This document shows, one piece after another, positions 1-6,877 of a stretch of 14,874 bases of DNA. Both the position numbers and the translations under genes were made by a program. This DNA is from an uncultured Erysipelotrichaceae bacterium. GTDB lineage: Bacteria > Bacillota_I > Bacilli_A > Acholeplasmatales > Anaeroplasmataceae. Each line of letters begins with the position of its first letter. Position 1 is the first letter of the stretch. The stretch spans positions 1-14,874 of the forward strand of contig CADBQV010000186.1 of assembly GCA_902796895.1 (NCBI GenBank), given 5' to 3'. The notes under the pieces were generated by a model, which was not told the DNA's origin, did no database searches, and saw nothing but the letters and a program-made list of their open reading frames with translations.

Positions 1-1161
1 GACAATTTCTTTGAGGATTTTGGATTTGATTATTATGGACCATATGATGGTAATAAATTAAATACTACAATTAGACTACTTGAAAGAATAAAGGATAATA
101 AAGATCCTGTATTAATTCATTTAGTAACTAAAAAAGGTCTAGGATATGATAAGGCAGAAGATGATACTATCGGCGCATTTCATGGTGTTGAACCATTCAA
201 TATCGAAACAGGTAAGCCTTTAGTAGTTGAAAAGAATAAAATATCATATTCCCAAGCAGTAGCTAATTATCTAATTAAAAAAAGAAGCGAGCATGAATTC
301 TTTGTTATTACACCTGCGATGAAAACAGGTGCGAAATTAGAAGAATTTGCTAATAATTATCCTGATTCATTTATTGATGTAGGAATTCAAGAAGAACATG
401 CTGCTGTAATGTCTGCAGGTATTGCCCTACATAAAAAAGATGTTGTTTTATTAATGTATTCTACATTTGCTCAAAGAGCGTTTGATGAAATATTAAATGA
501 TATCGCAAGAAGTGATTTAAAAATTATATTTGGTATTGATAGATCAGGTATAGTAGGAGAAGATGGTGTAACCCATCAAGGATTATATGACCTATCTATG
601 TTTATGCTAATGCCAAATATTGTTGTAACACAGCCTAAAGATATTCAAGAGACTGTAGGATTGTTTAATTATGCATTTACACAGCCTCATCCAATTGTAA
701 TTAGATATCCAAAGGAAAAGGAATTATTAGATAGAGATATCGATTTTAATTATATTTGTAATTTAAATTGGACAATCATAAATGATGGTAATAAGCTTTC
801 TGTTATAAGCTATGGAACAGATGTTGAAAGACTTAAAAAAATTGTTAAAGATAATAATTTAGATGTATGTGTTATAAACGCAAGATCAATTAAGCCTGTT
901 GATTATAACATGCTTGATAAAATATTTAATTTTAAAACACCAATTATTGTATTTGAACAAGTAATATCAAGTGGTACATTGTATCAAAAAATATTAGAAT
1001 ATAAAGAATTAAAAGGTTATACAAGTAAAGTATATAGTCATTCATTTACACCTGATACATTAATAAGTCATGGTAAAAGGGATGATGTATTTAAGGCATA
1101 TGGTTTTTCAGATTCAAGTTTCTTAGAAAAAATAAGGAGTATATATGATAAGGAAAGCTAG
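1..1161 (+). CDS. dxs: 1-deoxy-D-xylulose-5-phosphate synthase, 3' part (5' end outside window)
   Basis: DXS condenses pyruvate and glyceraldehyde 3-phosphate with thiamine diphosphate in the first step of the MEP isoprenoid pathway; it is cytosolic. The frame is open from base 1, so the ATG at 319 is internal, not the start. The 386 visible codons begin in the end of the TPP-binding domain, with a YGPYDGN motif where most DXS proteins have YGPxDGH, then PVLIHLVTKKGLGY and FHGVEPF. The central pyrimidine-binding domain shows DVGIQEEH, carrying the conserved glutamate, then FAQRAFDEI and DRSGIVGEDGVTHQG. A transketolase C-terminal domain closes the protein. DXS is usually about 620-635 residues, so about 240 N-terminal residues lie upstream. 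The last 17 bases overlap the acetyltransferase gene. The His-to-Asn change in YGPYDGN is a variation whose effect cannot be judged here. Confidence 0.95.
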   Translation, partial: DNFFEDFGFDYYGPYDGNKLNTTIRLLERIKDNKDPVLIHLVTKKGLGYDKAEDDTIGAFHGVEPFNIETGKPLVVEKNKISYSQAVANYLIKKRSEHEFFVITPAMKTGAKLEEFANNYPDSFIDVGIQEEHAAVMSAGIALHKKDVVLLMYSTFAQRAFDEILNDIARSDLKIIFGIDRSGIVGEDGVTHQGLYDLSMFMLMPNIVVTQPKDIQETVGLFNYAFTQPHPIVIRYPKEKELLDRDIDFNYICNLNWTIINDGNKLSVISYGTDVERLKKIVKDNNLDVCVINARSIKPVDYNMLDKIFNFKTPIIVFEQVISSGTLYQKILEYKELKGYTSKVYSHSFTPDTLISHGKRDDVFKAYGFSDSSFLEKIRSIYDKES

Positions 1162-1669
1162 ATATGAAGATATAGATGACATCATGAAATGTATTGATGA
1201 TGCTAGAATATTTTTAAAAAATAGTGGTTCTACACAATGGAATGGACCTTTAGGATACCCTAATGTAAAAATATTTGATGAAGATATTAAGCATGAAAAT
1301 TGTTATGTATACATTGATGACTTAAATCATGTTGTTGCTGTTATTGTATATGAATATAATGAATTAGAATATGAAAAAGAAAACCCAGATGCTAAATGGA
1401 TATCAAATACTAATAAATATTTAACAATCCATAGAATTGCAGTAAGAGACTATGCAAGAGGTAAAGGATATGCTAAAGCTTTAATGCTTTATGCTGAAGA
1501 AATATGTAAGGAAAGAAAATTAGATTCAATAAGAATTGATACTCATCCTAAAAATAATGTATTAAAGAATTTAGTATTATCTATAGGATATACTTGTTGT
1601 GGAAGTATAATATATTCAAGAATACCTGTAGAACCAGAAAGAATAATATTTGAAAAGATAATTAAATAA
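1145..1669 (+). CDS. GNAT family N-acetyltransferase
   Basis: A 174-residue single-domain GNAT protein, predicted to transfer an acetyl group from acetyl-CoA to an amine. The acetyl-CoA pyrophosphate-binding motif A is clear at about residues 96-112: HRIAV, then R105-G-K-G-Y-A (the R-x-x-G-x-G/A pattern). The N-terminal part carries a QWNGPLGYPN segment, a type often seen in small Bacillota GNAT proteins with unassigned substrates. The start at 1145 follows AAGGAG (1134-1139) by five bases and lies inside the end of dxs, a 17-base overlap that suggests translational coupling and cotranscription. A perfect hairpin terminator follows the stop directly. The substrate cannot be read from the sequence. 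It could modify a protein N-terminus or a small molecule, and cotranscription with dxs does not imply a role in isoprenoid synthesis. Confidence 0.88.
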   Translation: MIRKARYEDIDDIMKCIDDARIFLKNSGSTQWNGPLGYPNVKIFDEDIKHENCYVYIDDLNHVVAVIVYEYNELEYEKENPDAKWISNTNKYLTIHRIAVRDYARGKGYAKALMLYAEEICKERKLDSIRIDTHPKNNVLKNLVLSIGYTCCGSIIYSRIPVEPERIIFEKIIK

Positions 1670-1670
1670 G

Positions 1671-1707
1671 AAAAGGAGAAAACTTTGGATGTTTTCTCCT
1701 TTTTATA
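1671..1707. terminator. Bidirectional intrinsic terminator between convergent operons
   Basis: A perfect 13-bp stem (1671-1683 with 1691-1703) around a 7-base loop. On the plus strand the right arm runs into a T-rich tail, giving an intrinsic terminator for dxs and the acetyltransferase gene. On the minus strand the complement of the left arm also ends in a short U run, so the same hairpin can end uppS-ispH transcripts. It starts one base after the acetyltransferase stop and touches the last base of the ispH stop codon. Confidence 0.88.
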
Positions 1708-2569
1708 TAGTCTTTAAATATTCAATTATTTCATCAGTAATAAAATCAGGTGTAGAAGCACCAGATGTAACTGCAACTTTATTAATGTTATTCGGTAATT
1801 TATTTTTTAAATCTAATAAATTATCAACAAGTATAGTATTAATACCTTTCTTTTTACCTACTTCAGCAAGCTTTTTAGTATTAGAAGATCTAATATCTCC
1901 TATTACAATTAATAAATCAACATTATCTGTATTATATACAGCCTTTTGTCTTTCGGTTGTTGCCATACATATTTTATTATCTATTAAAATGTTTTTATAT
2001 TTATTTTTTAATTCATTATAAATATTATCTATTTCATAAATAGACATTGTAGTTTGATTAGTTACATATATTTTATCATTATTAATATTTAAATCTTTAA
2101 CATCATCAATATTTGTTATTAATTTAATATTCTTATCATTATCAATTACACCCTCACATTCAGGATGTGATTTTTGACCAATATATAAGATATTATAACC
2201 TTCATTTATTTTTTCAAACACTCTTTTATGAACTAAATTAACATAAGGACATGTTGTATCTATAATATCTAATTTTTTATTTTTAATCTTTTCAATTACT
2301 TTATTAGATACTCCATGAGCACTAATAATTACAGTACCATTATTATCAGGTATTAAATCAAGTAATTCTAATCTAGATTTTAATTTTTGATCAACAATAA
2401 TAATGCCAAGATTTTGTAATTCATTAATGATATGTTCATTATGTATTAATGCTCCAAGCATATATATAGGCTTTTTAATATTAGAATCATTAACTGCTTT
2501 TTTTGCTAAATTAATGGCATTAATAACTCCTTTACAAAAGCCTTGTGGCTCTAATTTATTAATTATCAT
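1703..2569 (-). CDS. ispH: 4-hydroxy-3-methylbut-2-enyl diphosphate reductase (IspH/LytB)
   Basis: IspH is the iron-sulfur enzyme of the last MEP step; it reduces HMBPP to IPP and DMAPP in the cytosol. The 288-residue length is normal. The three cluster-binding cysteines are present: C12 in GFCKGV, C107 in DTTCPYV and C201 in KICMATTERQ. Substrate-site residues are also visible: H43, H85 (SAHG), H135 with the proton-relay E137 (SHPE), the NQTT threonines at 173-174, S228-S-N-T and the SGASTP segment at 269-274. The gene is second on the minus strand. Its ATG overlaps the uppS stop as ATGA (2566-2569), so translation is probably coupled to uppS; only a weak GGTGGT lies upstream. It ends at the shared hairpin terminator. 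Together with dxs on the opposite strand it brackets the MEP pathway. Nothing looks damaged. Confidence 0.96.
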   Translation of the reverse strand: MIINKLEPQGFCKGVINAINLAKKAVNDSNIKKPIYMLGALIHNEHIINELQNLGIIIVDQKLKSRLELLDLIPDNNGTVIISAHGVSNKVIEKIKNKKLDIIDTTCPYVNLVHKRVFEKINEGYNILYIGQKSHPECEGVIDNDKNIKLITNIDDVKDLNINNDKIYVTNQTTMSIYEIDNIYNELKNKYKNILIDNKICMATTERQKAVYNTDNVDLLIVIGDIRSSNTKKLAEVGKKKGINTILVDNLLDLKNKLPNNINKVAVTSGASTPDFITDEIIEYLKTI

Positions 2570-3285
2570 TTAAGACCACCAAAGCGTCTATTTCTTGATT
2601 GATATTCTATTAAAGCTTCCTTGAATTTTTCAGGAGTGAAATCAGGGAAATATGTTTTAGTAAAATAAAATTCACTATATGCCATTTGCCATAATAAGAA
2701 ATTAGAAATACGATATTCACCAGATGTTCTTATCATTAAATCTAGTGGAGGATAATCCTTTGTAAATAAATTATTAGTAATTATATCTTCATTTATATCA
2801 TCTATATCTAATTTTTTATCTAATACATCCTTACATATATTTTTTAAGGCAGAAGTGATTTCATCTCTTGAACCATAATCAATACATAATGTTAAAGTTA
2901 AGCCATCGTGATCTTTAGTTTCATTTTCCATCTCTTCAATGGCAGCTAATAGCTTTTTAGGAAGTCTATCACGTCTTCCTATCATTTTATATCTAATATT
3001 AGTACCTAATACCATTGTTTTCCAATATCTTTTAATATACCAAACTGGTGTATTCATTAAGAAATTAACTTCATCATTTGGTCTTTTCCAATTTTCAGTA
3101 GAGAAGCAATATACAGTTAAATATCTAACACCAATAGAATTAGCATATTTTGTTACATCACGTAAATTAAAAGCACCATGTCTATGGCCATAAACTCTAG
3201 CTTTTCCTCTTTCCTTTGCCCATCTACCATTTCCATCTAAAATTATAGCAACGTGCTTTGGAATATTATTTAAATTTAAATCCAT
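2566..3285 (-). CDS. uppS: Isoprenyl transferase / undecaprenyl diphosphate synthase
   Basis: A cis-prenyltransferase that adds IPP units to farnesyl diphosphate to make undecaprenyl diphosphate, the lipid carrier for peptidoglycan and other wall polymers. At 239 residues it has the usual length. Motifs: D17 in ILDGNGRWAK (the Mg-binding aspartate of the family), GHRHG at 33-37, FSTENWKRP at 61-69, YGSRDEI near 137-143, the IPP-binding RTSGEYRISNFLLWQ at 186-200, AYSEFYF at 202-208 and a terminal RRFGG. The start at 3285 has AGGTG (3295-3291) five bases before it. It is the first gene of a minus-strand pair with ispH (4-base ATGA overlap) and is read from a divergent promoter opposite nnr. 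Pairing with ispH differs from the common frr-uppS-cdsA arrangement of Bacillota. Retention of the enzyme implies a cell wall or other undecaprenyl-linked polymer. Confidence 0.96.
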   Translation of the reverse strand: MDLNLNNIPKHVAIILDGNGRWAKERGKARVYGHRHGAFNLRDVTKYANSIGVRYLTVYCFSTENWKRPNDEVNFLMNTPVWYIKRYWKTMVLGTNIRYKMIGRRDRLPKKLLAAIEEMENETKDHDGLTLTLCIDYGSRDEITSALKNICKDVLDKKLDIDDINEDIITNNLFTKDYPPLDLMIRTSGEYRISNFLLWQMAYSEFYFTKTYFPDFTPEKFKEALIEYQSRNRRFGGLK

Positions 3286-3306
3286 AAAATCACCTATAAT
3301 CCTTTC

Positions 3307-3325
3307 ATTATGATTATATCATAAT
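3307..3325 (-). promoter_or_regulatory. uppS-ispH promoter: extended -10 inside a palindrome
   Basis: On the minus strand the extended -10 TGATATAAT occupies 3321-3313 (TATAAT at 3318-3313), about 28 bases before the uppS ATG. No good -35 is visible, which suits an extended -10 promoter. The element is embedded in a perfect inverted repeat with 8-bp arms and a 3-base centre (3307-3314 with 3318-3325). The centre of this repeat recurs at the promoter at 4853-4869. Whether a regulator binds it is unknown; AT-rich DNA makes such repeats easier to form by chance. Confidence 0.55.
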
Positions 3326-3346
3326 CTTTTTAATTATAAAATTAAA

Positions 3347-3355
3347 TGATATAAT
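3347..3355 (+). promoter_or_regulatory. nnr promoter, extended -10
   Basis: TGATATAAT, a perfect extended -10 element (TATAAT at 3350-3355), lies 20 bases before the nnr ATG. The hexamer 17 bases upstream (3327-3332, TTTTTA) is a poor -35. The same nine bases occur at the uppS and EAL gene promoters. A Shine-Dalgarno AGAGGG (3365-3370) follows, five bases before the start, leaving a very short leader. Confidence 0.55.
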
Positions 3356-3375
3356 TAATTTAATAGAGGGATATT

Positions 3376-4560
3376 ATGAAAGCTATAGAAAAAGATGAAA
3401 TGATTTTTATTGATAAAGAAACACAAAAAGATATTAAAAGTAATATTTTAATGTATAATGCCGGAATAAAAATGGCAAGTGTATTATTAAAATATTATAA
3501 TCCTAAAAATGTATTGTTAGTTTTAGGTAGTGGTGGTAATGCAGGTGATGCCTTAGTATTAGGTAATGATTTAATTCAAAAAAATATTAATGTAGATGCA
3601 TATATCATTACTGAAATTAAAAATAAAGATTCCATGTATTATTTAAATTTATTTAAAGGTAATATTATAAAAGATATTAATTTTGATTCATATGATTTAA
3701 TAATTGATGGTATCTTTGGTGTTGGATTAAATAGATATTTAGATAAATTATATGTAGATATAATTAATAAAATTAATAATTCTAATAAAATTATTGTATC
3801 ATTAGATATTCCATCAGGAATTGATGCGAATAATGGTATTTCATATAATGCATTTATTAAATCTAATTTATGTATAACAGTAGAATATATTAAAACAGGA
3901 ATGCTATTAGATGATGGACTTGATTCATATGAAAAAGTAGAAGTAATAAATGTTGGTATGATAAAACCAAATAGATTAATAGATATTATAAATATTTATG
4001 ATTTTAAAAATATTTTTCCTAAAAGATTAAATAATTCTAATAAAGGCACATATAAAAAAGCATCTATTATTGCAGGTTCTACTATTTATCCTGGTGCTTC
4101 ACTTATAAGCTATAATTCATTATTATCATTTAAAATGGGTGTAGGCTTTTCTAATTTATTTGTACCAAAGGAATTATATGAAATATATGCATTAAGACAT
4201 CCTGAGATAATTGTAAATAAAATTGAATCTATTGATGGTCATATAAAATATAGTAAGGATGACTTAGATTTAATAATGAAAAGATCAGATTCTATATCTA
4301 TTGGTATGGGTATGGATATATCAATTGATTTATATGAATCAATAAAATATTTATTAAATAATTATGATAAAAGATTAATAATTGATGCTGATGGTATAAA
4401 TTCATTAGCTAAATATGGTCTAGATATATTAAAAAATAAAAAATGTGAAGTTATACTTACTCCACATTTAAAAGAATTTTCAAGATTATTAAATATTGAT
4501 GTTTTAAATTTAAAAAAAAGATATTATAAATATATCTTTAAAATTTTCAAAAGAATATAA
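3376..4560 (+). CDS. nnr: Bifunctional NAD(P)HX epimerase/dehydratase, frame broken near C-terminus
   Basis: Nnr repairs damaged, hydrated NAD(P)H: the N-terminal YjeF domain interconverts R- and S-NAD(P)HX and the C-terminal carbohydrate-kinase-like domain dehydrates S-NAD(P)HX using ATP or ADP. Epimerase domain, about 1-200: GSGGNAGDALVLG at 51-63 (family GxGNNGGDGxV, with three substitutions but D58 kept), DGIFGVGLNR at 111-120 and DIPSGID at 144-150. Dehydratase domain, from about 215: NKGTYKKASIIAGS at 222-235, GMGMD at 300-304, IIDADGINSL at 335-344 and LTPHLKEFSRLL at 361-372. After K380-K381 the frame gives 13 unrelated residues and stops. The nucleotide-binding GSGD motif and the rest of the domain continue in another frame to 4858. 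As read, the dehydratase would be truncated by about 100 residues. The start at 3376 has AGAGGG five bases upstream. Confidence 0.9.
   Translation: MKAIEKDEMIFIDKETQKDIKSNILMYNAGIKMASVLLKYYNPKNVLLVLGSGGNAGDALVLGNDLIQKNINVDAYIITEIKNKDSMYYLNLFKGNIIKDINFDSYDLIIDGIFGVGLNRYLDKLYVDIINKINNSNKIIVSLDIPSGIDANNGISYNAFIKSNLCITVEYIKTGMLLDDGLDSYEKVEVINVGMIKPNRLIDIINIYDFKNIFPKRLNNSNKGTYKKASIIAGSTIYPGASLISYNSLLSFKMGVGFSNLFVPKELYEIYALRHPEIIVNKIESIDGHIKYSKDDLDLIMKRSDSISIGMGMDISIDLYESIKYLLNNYDKRLIIDADGINSLAKYGLDILKNKKCEVILTPHLKEFSRLLNIDVLNLKKRYYKYIFKIFKRI
4512..4519. repeat. A8 homopolymer at the nnr frameshift
   Basis: Eight consecutive A residues between TTT and G. The upstream nnr frame stops at 4558-4560. 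The downstream frame has a stop at 4511-4513, so the switch between frames must happen between about 4514 and 4557, and the A8 tract lies at the very start of that interval. Reading the tract as seven A residues joins the frames as LKKDIINISLKFSKEYNVIL, which reads naturally into the dehydratase C-terminus. Confidence 0.85.
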
Positions 4561-4858
4561 TGTTATATTAATACTTAAAAGTGCATCTACAATTATTACA
4601 GATGGCATAAATATATCTATATCTAATAATGGATGTAGTGCCCTTGCTAAAGCAGGCAGTGGAGATAGCCTATCTGGCATTTTAACCGGCCTTATGGCAT
4701 ATTTAAACTATGATATTTATAAAATATCTACACTTGCTGTATTCATGCATTCATATGCAGCTAAATTAGCTACAAAAGATATGCCAGAAGAAGCACTAAC
4801 TATAAGTGAGATTACAAATTATATTCCTAAAGTTATAGAAGAAATAAAAAAAATATGA
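4514..4858 (+). pseudogene. nnr: C-terminal part of nnr dehydratase domain in shifted (+1) frame
   Basis: An open stretch of 114 codons continuing the NAD(P)HX dehydratase domain one base out of frame from the ORF at 3376. It encodes ILILKSASTIITDG (family LKGAxTVI), then NNGCSALAKAGSGDSLSGIL with the ATP-phosphate-binding GSGD at 4655-4666, and ends with helical residues and a TGA at 4856-4858. There is no usable start codon with a ribosome site at its beginning; the first ATG is at about 4691, after the GSGD motif. So it is not a separate gene but the rest of nnr. Either the gene is a pseudogene, or the tract length is a sequencing or assembly error, or full-length product comes from slippage on the A8 tract. 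The good conservation of this part argues for recent or no inactivation. Confidence 0.85.
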
Positions 4859-4869
4859 TATAATCATAT
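4853..4869 (+). promoter_or_regulatory. Promoter of EAL gene pair: palindromic extended -10
   Basis: TGATATAAT at 4856-4864 (TATAAT at 4859-4864) lies about 50 bases before the first EAL gene. The TG of the extended -10 is part of the nnr TGA stop codon. The element sits in an inverted repeat with 7-bp arms and a 3-base centre (4853-4859 with 4863-4869). The 15-base string TATGATATAATCATA is identical to that at the uppS promoter. No convincing -35 is present. Confidence 0.5.
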
Positions 4870-4901
4870 AAGTAAGATTTCGATTCATTATATATTTATG
4901 G

Positions 4902-4910
4902 GGAGGTGAT
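4902..4910 (+). promoter_or_regulatory. Shine-Dalgarno that fixes the start of the first EAL gene
   Basis: GGAGGTGAT is a near-perfect ribosome binding site. A GTG at 4906 lies in frame but inside this site, so it cannot be the start; the ATG at 4915, eight bases after GGAGG, is the natural choice. Confidence 0.85.
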
Positions 4911-4914
4911 TTTT

Positions 4915-6861
4915 ATGCACTTGTCTTTTATTATACAATTTAATAGCTACATAGTTTATTATGATTATGCTTCAATTTCAATATTTTTAATATTGTTACT
5001 TTGTATTTATTTAAGACATTTAAATAAAGTAAAATCATCAAAATATTTCTTTATTTTATTGTTTATTGCAATACTTGCCTCACTATTTGAAATATTATCA
5101 GCTCAAATATTAAATCAAAATATATTAAATGATAATATCGCAATATCTTATATGATGTTTTCATTAAATTATATATTTAAAATAAGTGTCTTTTTATTCT
5201 TTAGTGTATATTTATTAACATTTACAAAAACAATTGATTATTTTAAAGGTAAAATAATACCCAATGCCTTATTATATACTCCATATATAATAATGGTATT
5301 TATGTTAATATTTAATTATTCAACAAATGTTATATATAAATTAGATATTATAAATAATGAAATTGAATTTTATAAATCTAATACATATTTCATATTTTAT
5401 TTGCTTGAAGGATATTATTTATTTATTATACTTACAATAGTTATAAAAAATATTAAATTATTAACTAAATTTCAAATATTATCATTTTTATTAATTATAC
5501 CAATATCAATATTGGTTATGATTTTAAAAGCTAATGCGCCTTTTATATTAATAGAAATGCTATTAATTTCATTTGCTTTAATAATGGTAGTTGAATATGT
5601 AGAAACACCAGAATTATTAATTGATAATAGAACTGGCTTAAGAAATATTACAATGTTTGAATTTGAAATTAAAAGATCATTTTTATTTAAAAATAATTTA
5701 TATGTATTATTAATTAATATTACTAATTTTAATAAATTATATAGCTTATTTGATTATGATTTAGCCTTAAATTATGTTAAAGAAATATCAAATATAATTA
5801 ATAATTATGATAAAAAAAGTAGATCATATTCATTAGATGAAGGCTTATTTTCAATAATATTTAATGATAAGCATGATGCCTTAAAGGCAACTAAAGATAT
5901 TAAAAAAATATTATCTAATATTAATAAATTAGATTTTGTACCAGAAGAAAGTATATGCTTAATTAATATTCCTTATGATTTTGATAATTTAAAGCAATTT
6001 ATGACATTTACAAGAAATTTCCATGATGAAAATAAAGGTGAAGTAGTATTATTTAATGAAATAAAGGATAAAAAAGATTTTATTATTTCTAATAATATAG
6101 AAACAATAATAGAAGATGCCTTAAAGCATTCTAGATTTAATGTTTATTATCAGCCTATTTTTAATGTTAAAGAAAATAGATTCACTAGTGCTGAGGCGCT
6201 TGTAAGAATTAATGATCCAAGATATGGTATTATAATGCCTAATATGTTTGTTAATCGCGCTGAGATGAATGGTACTATATCTAATATAGATTTATATGTA
6301 ACAGAATCTGTAATGCGTTTAATAAAAAATAGATCAATTGATTCTTTAGGTATTGAAACAATATCTATAAATTTATCATTACAGGATTTTAATACATCTA
6401 ATTTTTCAGATAAAATAATTGAACTTAAAAATTTATATGATATAGATTCTAAAATGATTAAATTTGAAATAACTGAAAGAAATGATGTCTTATTTAATGA
6501 TAAATTATTCACAAACATTAAAAAATTAATTGATGAAGGCTTTGAATTCATGCTAGATGATTATGGAACAGGATATTCTAATTTAGAAAGATTTGCCAAA
6601 TTACCTATTGATTATGTAAAAATAGATAAAGAACTTGTAACATTATCAAAGGTAAGTGGAATGAAGGATGTTTTAAATGCGACATTTAAAATGATTCATG
6701 AATTAAATCGTAAATCAGTAGTAGAAGGAATAGAAAATGAAATTGATTATAATGATTTTATAAAATATGAATGTAATTATATTCAAGGATATTATTTTAC
6801 AAAAGCATTAGAAGAAAATGATTTTATTGATTATTTAAAAAACAGCAATATCATAAATTAA
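4915..6861 (+). CDS. Membrane protein with degenerate GGDEF-like and active-looking EAL domain (c-di-GMP phosphodiesterase)
   Basis: A 648-residue predicted cyclic-di-GMP phosphodiesterase, expected to hydrolyse c-di-GMP to pGpG at the cytoplasmic face. Residues 1-230 contain about seven hydrophobic segments (near 17-33, 43-63, 80-102, 117-135, 157-178, 187-206, 210-229), a probable sensory membrane module. A GGDEF-like domain follows: it keeps a DNRTGLRN entry motif (about 237-244), but the GGDEF signature is replaced by SLDEGLFSII at 306-315, so cyclase activity is unlikely. The EAL domain (about 400-648) has all usual metal and catalytic positions: E427-A-L, N in INLSLQDF, E in FEITE, D548-D549 in LDDYGTGYSN, K in VKID, E in VEGIE and Q in IQGYYF. 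It is the first of a tandem paralogous pair, with a 16-base gap to the next gene and a strong ribosome site. Seen: domains and motifs. Inferred: activity and a sensory role. Confidence 0.9.
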   Translation: MHLSFIIQFNSYIVYYDYASISIFLILLLCIYLRHLNKVKSSKYFFILLFIAILASLFEILSAQILNQNILNDNIAISYMMFSLNYIFKISVFLFFSVYLLTFTKTIDYFKGKIIPNALLYTPYIIMVFMLIFNYSTNVIYKLDIINNEIEFYKSNTYFIFYLLEGYYLFIILTIVIKNIKLLTKFQILSFLLIIPISILVMILKANAPFILIEMLLISFALIMVVEYVETPELLIDNRTGLRNITMFEFEIKRSFLFKNNLYVLLINITNFNKLYSLFDYDLALNYVKEISNIINNYDKKSRSYSLDEGLFSIIFNDKHDALKATKDIKKILSNINKLDFVPEESICLINIPYDFDNLKQFMTFTRNFHDENKGEVVLFNEIKDKKDFIISNNIETIIEDALKHSRFNVYYQPIFNVKENRFTSAEALVRINDPRYGIIMPNMFVNRAEMNGTISNIDLYVTESVMRLIKNRSIDSLGIETISINLSLQDFNTSNFSDKIIELKNLYDIDSKMIKFEITERNDVLFNDKLFTNIKKLIDEGFEFMLDDYGTGYSNLERFAKLPIDYVKIDKELVTLSKVSGMKDVLNATFKMIHELNRKSVVEGIENEIDYNDFIKYECNYIQGYYFTKALEENDFIDYLKNSNIIN

Positions 6862-6877
6862 TTTAGGGGGTGATGTA

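Noticed and set aside
1689..2021. Plus-strand open frame opposite ispH
   Set aside because: It is antisense to conserved IspH motifs and starts within the terminator hairpin. The same reasoning removes open frames at 2939-3193 (opposite uppS), 11315-11521 (opposite tlyA) and 12832-13020 (opposite recN).
4554..4569. Inverted repeat just after the early nnr stop, considered as a frameshift-stimulating hairpin or terminator
   Set aside because: The 7-bp arms are entirely A/T with a 2-base centre, too weak in RNA, and no U tract follows. Such repeats are expected by chance here.
4865..4914. c-di-GMP or other riboswitch in the EAL gene leader
   Set aside because: The leader is about 45 AT-rich bases, too short for a known aptamer and without its conserved segments.
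6150..6551. Minus-strand open frame of 133 codons inside the first EAL gene
   Set aside because: It lies fully inside a well-supported EAL domain on the other strand, has no ribosome site, and its translation shows only low-complexity composition expected from AT-rich antisense.
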